Of a stretch of 25,710 nt of DNA, positions 23,902 to 25,710 are shown piece by piece; within the stretch, counting starts at the first letter, position 1, and each line of letters opens with the position of its first letter. The stretch lies in assembly GCA_021797225.1 (NCBI GenBank), contig JAKAAE010000008.1:1-25710 (forward strand). The letters are read 5' to 3'. The DNA is from Thermoplasmata archaeon. GTDB taxonomy: Archaea; Thermoplasmatota; Thermoplasmata; Thermoplasmatales; Thermoplasmataceae. The notes under the pieces were generated by a model. That model made no database searches and was not told where the DNA came from. It saw nothing but the letters and a program-made list of their open reading frames with translations. The translations under genes and the position numbers were made by a program.

Positions 23902-24372
23902 TTATTCTGTATAGGAGGCCAGATTTCCGGGTCCTTCATGTATAACAATTTTCATCCTGAAATCCTTTAGGATATCCTGAATCTTCTTATGAATTTCAAT
24001 ATAGCAATATTTTGCTATGTATTCTGCCGTATCCGCTGGATATGGGAATATAAAAACATCATTTTCTGGCATCGTTCCCCTGTATTTTCCCCTTACTATT
24101 ATATCAAGCATGCCATTAATACTGCTATCACGTACGTCCGTCTCAGGTACCATGAATTTATGATCCATATCTTCTATTACTGGTTTTATGGCCTTCTTGA
24201 CTATGGTAAAATCCATTAACATACCTGAATCTTCTATAAACCCGGAGTCAATCAGAATATCAATTGAATAATCATGTCCGTGGAATTTTTTGCATTTTTC
24301 ATTGTCCGGGACATAATGTCCTGAGCTCCACGTTAACCCTTTCAGTCTTCCTGTAATTTTAATACTGTACAT
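23902..24372 (-). CDS. queD: 6-carboxy-tetrahydropterin synthase QueD (6-PTPS family)
   Basis: This 156-residue T-fold enzyme of preQ0 synthesis converts 7,8-dihydroneopterin triphosphate to 6-carboxy-5,6,7,8-tetrahydropterin. Zinc ligands are H19 (SSGHYVP), H31 and H33 (KFHGHDYSI). The catalytic cysteine C27 lies four residues before the first HGH histidine, as in QueD, and DMDHK and HEGPGN complete the site. The frame extends to a GTG at 24381 that overlaps folE. ATG 24372 is chosen instead because it follows the folE TAA by one base and has GGGTGA about 6 bases upstream. It is the last gene of queE-folE-queD. The alternative, a biopterin-pathway PTPS, is unlikely in an archaeon with queE adjacent. 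Confidence 0.88.
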   Translation of the reverse strand: MYSIKITGRLKGLTWSSGHYVPDNEKCKKFHGHDYSIDILIDSGFIEDSGMLMDFTIVKKAIKPVIEDMDHKFMVPETDVRDSSINGMLDIIVRGKYRGTMPENDVFIFPYPADTAEYIAKYCYIEIHKKIQDILKDFRMKIVIHEGPGNLASYTE

Positions 24373-24373
24373 T

Positions 24374-24949
24374 TTATTCACCCATCATCTTCAAAGCTTC
24401 CGACTTCAGTGATTCTAGTTCCTTCTTCACTATATCATTATACTTAACAGATGATGTCACCATTGTGGCACCTTCCTGCCTGACACCGCGCATCATCATG
24501 CACATATGCTGTCCCTTGGCTGTAACCATTACAAAGAGCGGATTCAGATTTTCATATAATAGTTCAACTATTTCGGATGTCATATTTTCCTGCAACTGGG
24601 GCTTGCTGGCTATCTTGTTAACTGCCCTGACAAGTTTGCTTACACCAGCTATATACCCTGATGGCTTCGGCAGATATGCTATGTTTACCGTGCCGAAAAA
24701 GGGAAGTAAGTGATGGGAACACATTGAATAAAATGAAACATTCTTCATGATAACCATGCTCTCATGGCCAGAAACCTTGAATTTTGTAAAGGCAAAGTTT
24801 CTTGTCCCGTACCATTCCCTGTAGAAATTTTCAATTCTACCTGGTGTATTCTTTAATTCTTCTTCGTTGAACCATCCATACTCATTATGTAAATTATACA
24901 CAAGCTGTTCTATGCTGTCACGCAGTATTTTTTCATTTTTTTGTTCCAT
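24374..24949 (-). CDS. folE: GTP cyclohydrolase I
   Basis: This 191-residue T-fold enzyme converts GTP to 7,8-dihydroneopterin triphosphate, the first step of preQ0 synthesis. Zinc ligands are C77 and H80 in MCSHHLLPFFG, and C150 in QHMCMMMRG with H148 nearby. PKPSGYIAGVSKLVR and the KPQLQENMT substrate loop are typical of FolE type I. Many archaea use the unrelated type IB enzyme (MptA/FolE2) instead, so the bacterial-type enzyme is notable. ATG 24949 abuts the queE stop (TAG-ATG), with a strong GAGGTG Shine-Dalgarno at 24955-24960, five bases from the ATG, so the two genes are translationally coupled. Confidence 0.93.
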   Translation of the reverse strand: MEQKNEKILRDSIEQLVYNLHNEYGWFNEEELKNTPGRIENFYREWYGTRNFAFTKFKVSGHESMVIMKNVSFYSMCSHHLLPFFGTVNIAYLPKPSGYIAGVSKLVRAVNKIASKPQLQENMTSEIVELLYENLNPLFVMVTAKGQHMCMMMRGVRQEGATMVTSSVKYNDIVKKELESLKSEALKMMGE

Positions 24950-25591
24950 CTAGACACCTCTTTTGTCTCCAAATATGTATTTATGCTCCTGTAGCATCAG
25001 TCTTACATTGGGCGGGGCACATTCTATAAACCTGTCTGCAAGCCATGCAATATCAGTCCCGTACACCGGTTGAATGACTATTCCGATATCAGGAGGGATT
25101 TCATTTATTTCTTTCATTGCAACATTAAAATCATTCATATCATTTACAACAAATTTCAGATAATCTCTATTATCCATGTATTTTAAATTATTATCATTGA
25201 ATTTCCTGTACATGCCTGATGATGGCAATTTGAAATCAATATCTTTTCTTACATGCCTGTAATCAGGAAGGAATCTTTTGATATCCAGGCTCCCTGAGGT
25301 TTCCAGAAGTATATTATACTTACCGGATAAAATATTGACCAGGCTATTAACTTCATTCTGTACTAATGGCTCACCCCCTGTAAGGCAAACCCATTTTACC
25401 ATTTTCTTTGAAAGATTGTTCACTGCATCGACAATTTCATTCAGGCTCATTTCCTTTCCTTCATCGAACGAATACTTTGTATCACACCATGAGCATCTCA
25501 GGTTGCAATACTCTGTTCTCACAAATACCATTTTTTCTCCGGTGTAATAACCTTCTCCCTGGATACTTAAAAAAATTTCATTAATTTTCAT
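24950..25591 (-). CDS. queE: 7-carboxy-7-deazaguanine synthase QueE (radical SAM)
   Basis: This 213-residue radical SAM enzyme converts 6-carboxy-tetrahydropterin to 7-carboxy-7-deazaguanine on the way to preQ0 and archaeosine. It starts with the family N-terminus INEIFLSIQGEGYYTG. The iron-sulfur motif CNLRCSWC gives C29, C33 and C36 (CX3CX2C). The SAM-binding LTGGEPLVQ follows near 95-103, and DFKLPSSGM supplies the substrate/Mg region. Length is normal. ATG 25591 starts 14 bases after the preceding partial gene. There is no Shine-Dalgarno, but an ATATAAAAT-like box about 21 bases upstream may give an internal leaderless promoter. It leads the queE-folE-queD set. Confidence 0.92.
   Translation of the reverse strand: MKINEIFLSIQGEGYYTGEKMVFVRTEYCNLRCSWCDTKYSFDEGKEMSLNEIVDAVNNLSKKMVKWVCLTGGEPLVQNEVNSLVNILSGKYNILLETSGSLDIKRFLPDYRHVRKDIDFKLPSSGMYRKFNDNNLKYMDNRDYLKFVVNDMNDFNVAMKEINEIPPDIGIVIQPVYGTDIAWLADRFIECAPPNVRLMLQEHKYIFGDKRGV
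24955..24960 (-). promoter_or_regulatory. Shine-Dalgarno of folE
   Basis: GAGGTG on the minus strand, five bases before ATG 24949 and inside the end of queE, is one of the clearest ribosome binding sites in the window and fixes the folE start. Confidence 0.7.
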
Positions 25592-25605
25592 ATAATTTCA
25601 ATAAT

Positions 25606-25710
25606 TTATTTTATATTCAGCTCCTTGAGGGTTGATTTATCATTATATTTTCTGGTAAATTTAACCGTTTCAAATTTTGTAATTTTTATCTCCATCAAGG
25701 GATCTGCAAC
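25606..25710 (-). CDS. C-terminal end of an unidentified gene (partial, right edge)
   Basis: A minus-strand frame runs in from the right edge for 34 codons (VADPLMEIKITKFETVKF, then TRKYNDKSTLKELNIK) and ends at TAA 25606-25608. Its amino-acid mix looks coding: alternating beta-strand-like residues, then a charged end. The stop lies 14 bases before the queE start on the same strand, so it may be the first gene of the preQ0 operon. It does not show the QueC C-terminal cysteine motif, which should be present if this were QueC's end. The family is not recognised. Confidence 0.45.
   Translation of the reverse strand, partial: VADPLMEIKITKFETVKFTRKYNDKSTLKELNIK

Noticed and set aside
1..25710. 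Search by eye for CRISPR arrays, tRNA/rRNA genes, transposases and integrase sites
   Set aside because: No regularly spaced repeats, cloverleaf with a T-loop motif, or transposase motifs were recognised. A tRNAscan or IS search could still reveal weak cases.

Overview
The window looks like a chromosomal segment of an acidophilic euryarchaeon of the Thermoplasmatales type (Ferroplasma, Acidiplasma, Picrophilus or Cuniculiplasma-like). This is inferred from four things: AT-rich sequence; archaeal TATA-like boxes centred about 21-27 bases upstream of start codons, implying leaderless mRNAs; Shine-Dalgarno motifs mainly at internal genes of operons; and a gene set of archaeal DUF234 ATPase, DUF2079 protein, PolX polymerase, S9 peptidase and a preQ0 pathway. 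No rRNA, tRNA, CRISPR array or intact insertion sequence was recognised. No intergenic stretch exceeds 300 bases.

Layout. Bases 1-2850 hold the 3' end of an unidentified ORF, a half-length MFS transporter remnant fused to it, a full-length sugar-porter-like MFS transporter and a small CcdC/DUF1453-like membrane protein. Bases 3011-5826 hold a DUF234 archaeal ATPase, then on the minus strand an MBL-fold hydrolase and a hemerythrin-like protein. Bases 6001-8920 hold an aldo/keto reductase (its 3' end partly duplicated downstream), a Gfo/Idh/MocA oxidoreductase and a CADD/TenA-fold putative metal oxidase.

The metabolic centrepiece is 8951-15076. A minus-strand operon hpd - fah - hmgA (4-hydroxyphenylpyruvate dioxygenase, fumarylacetoacetase, homogentisate dioxygenase) lies back to back with a plus-strand acetoacetyl-CoA synthetase gene and a cyclase-family hydrolase gene. 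Together these would take the tyrosine skeleton through homogentisate to fumarate plus acetoacetate and activate the acetoacetate to acetoacetyl-CoA. No maleylacetoacetate isomerase is present. A 17-base palindrome overlaps the hpd promoter.

Bases 15222-19010 hold a divergent pair of large membrane proteins: a MOP-type polysaccharide flippase, and a DUF2079 protein whose outer domain is rich in N-glycosylation sequons. Bases 19054-23047 (minus) carry a PolX-PHP DNA polymerase, a small four-helix membrane protein and an S9 acylaminoacyl-type peptidase. An XdhC/CoxI-like gene follows on the plus strand (23154-23900).

The right end (minus) is a preQ0/archaeosine block read queE - folE - queD. 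It makes 7-carboxy-7-deazaguanine from GTP. A partial unidentified gene lies upstream at the edge, and QueC is not seen here.
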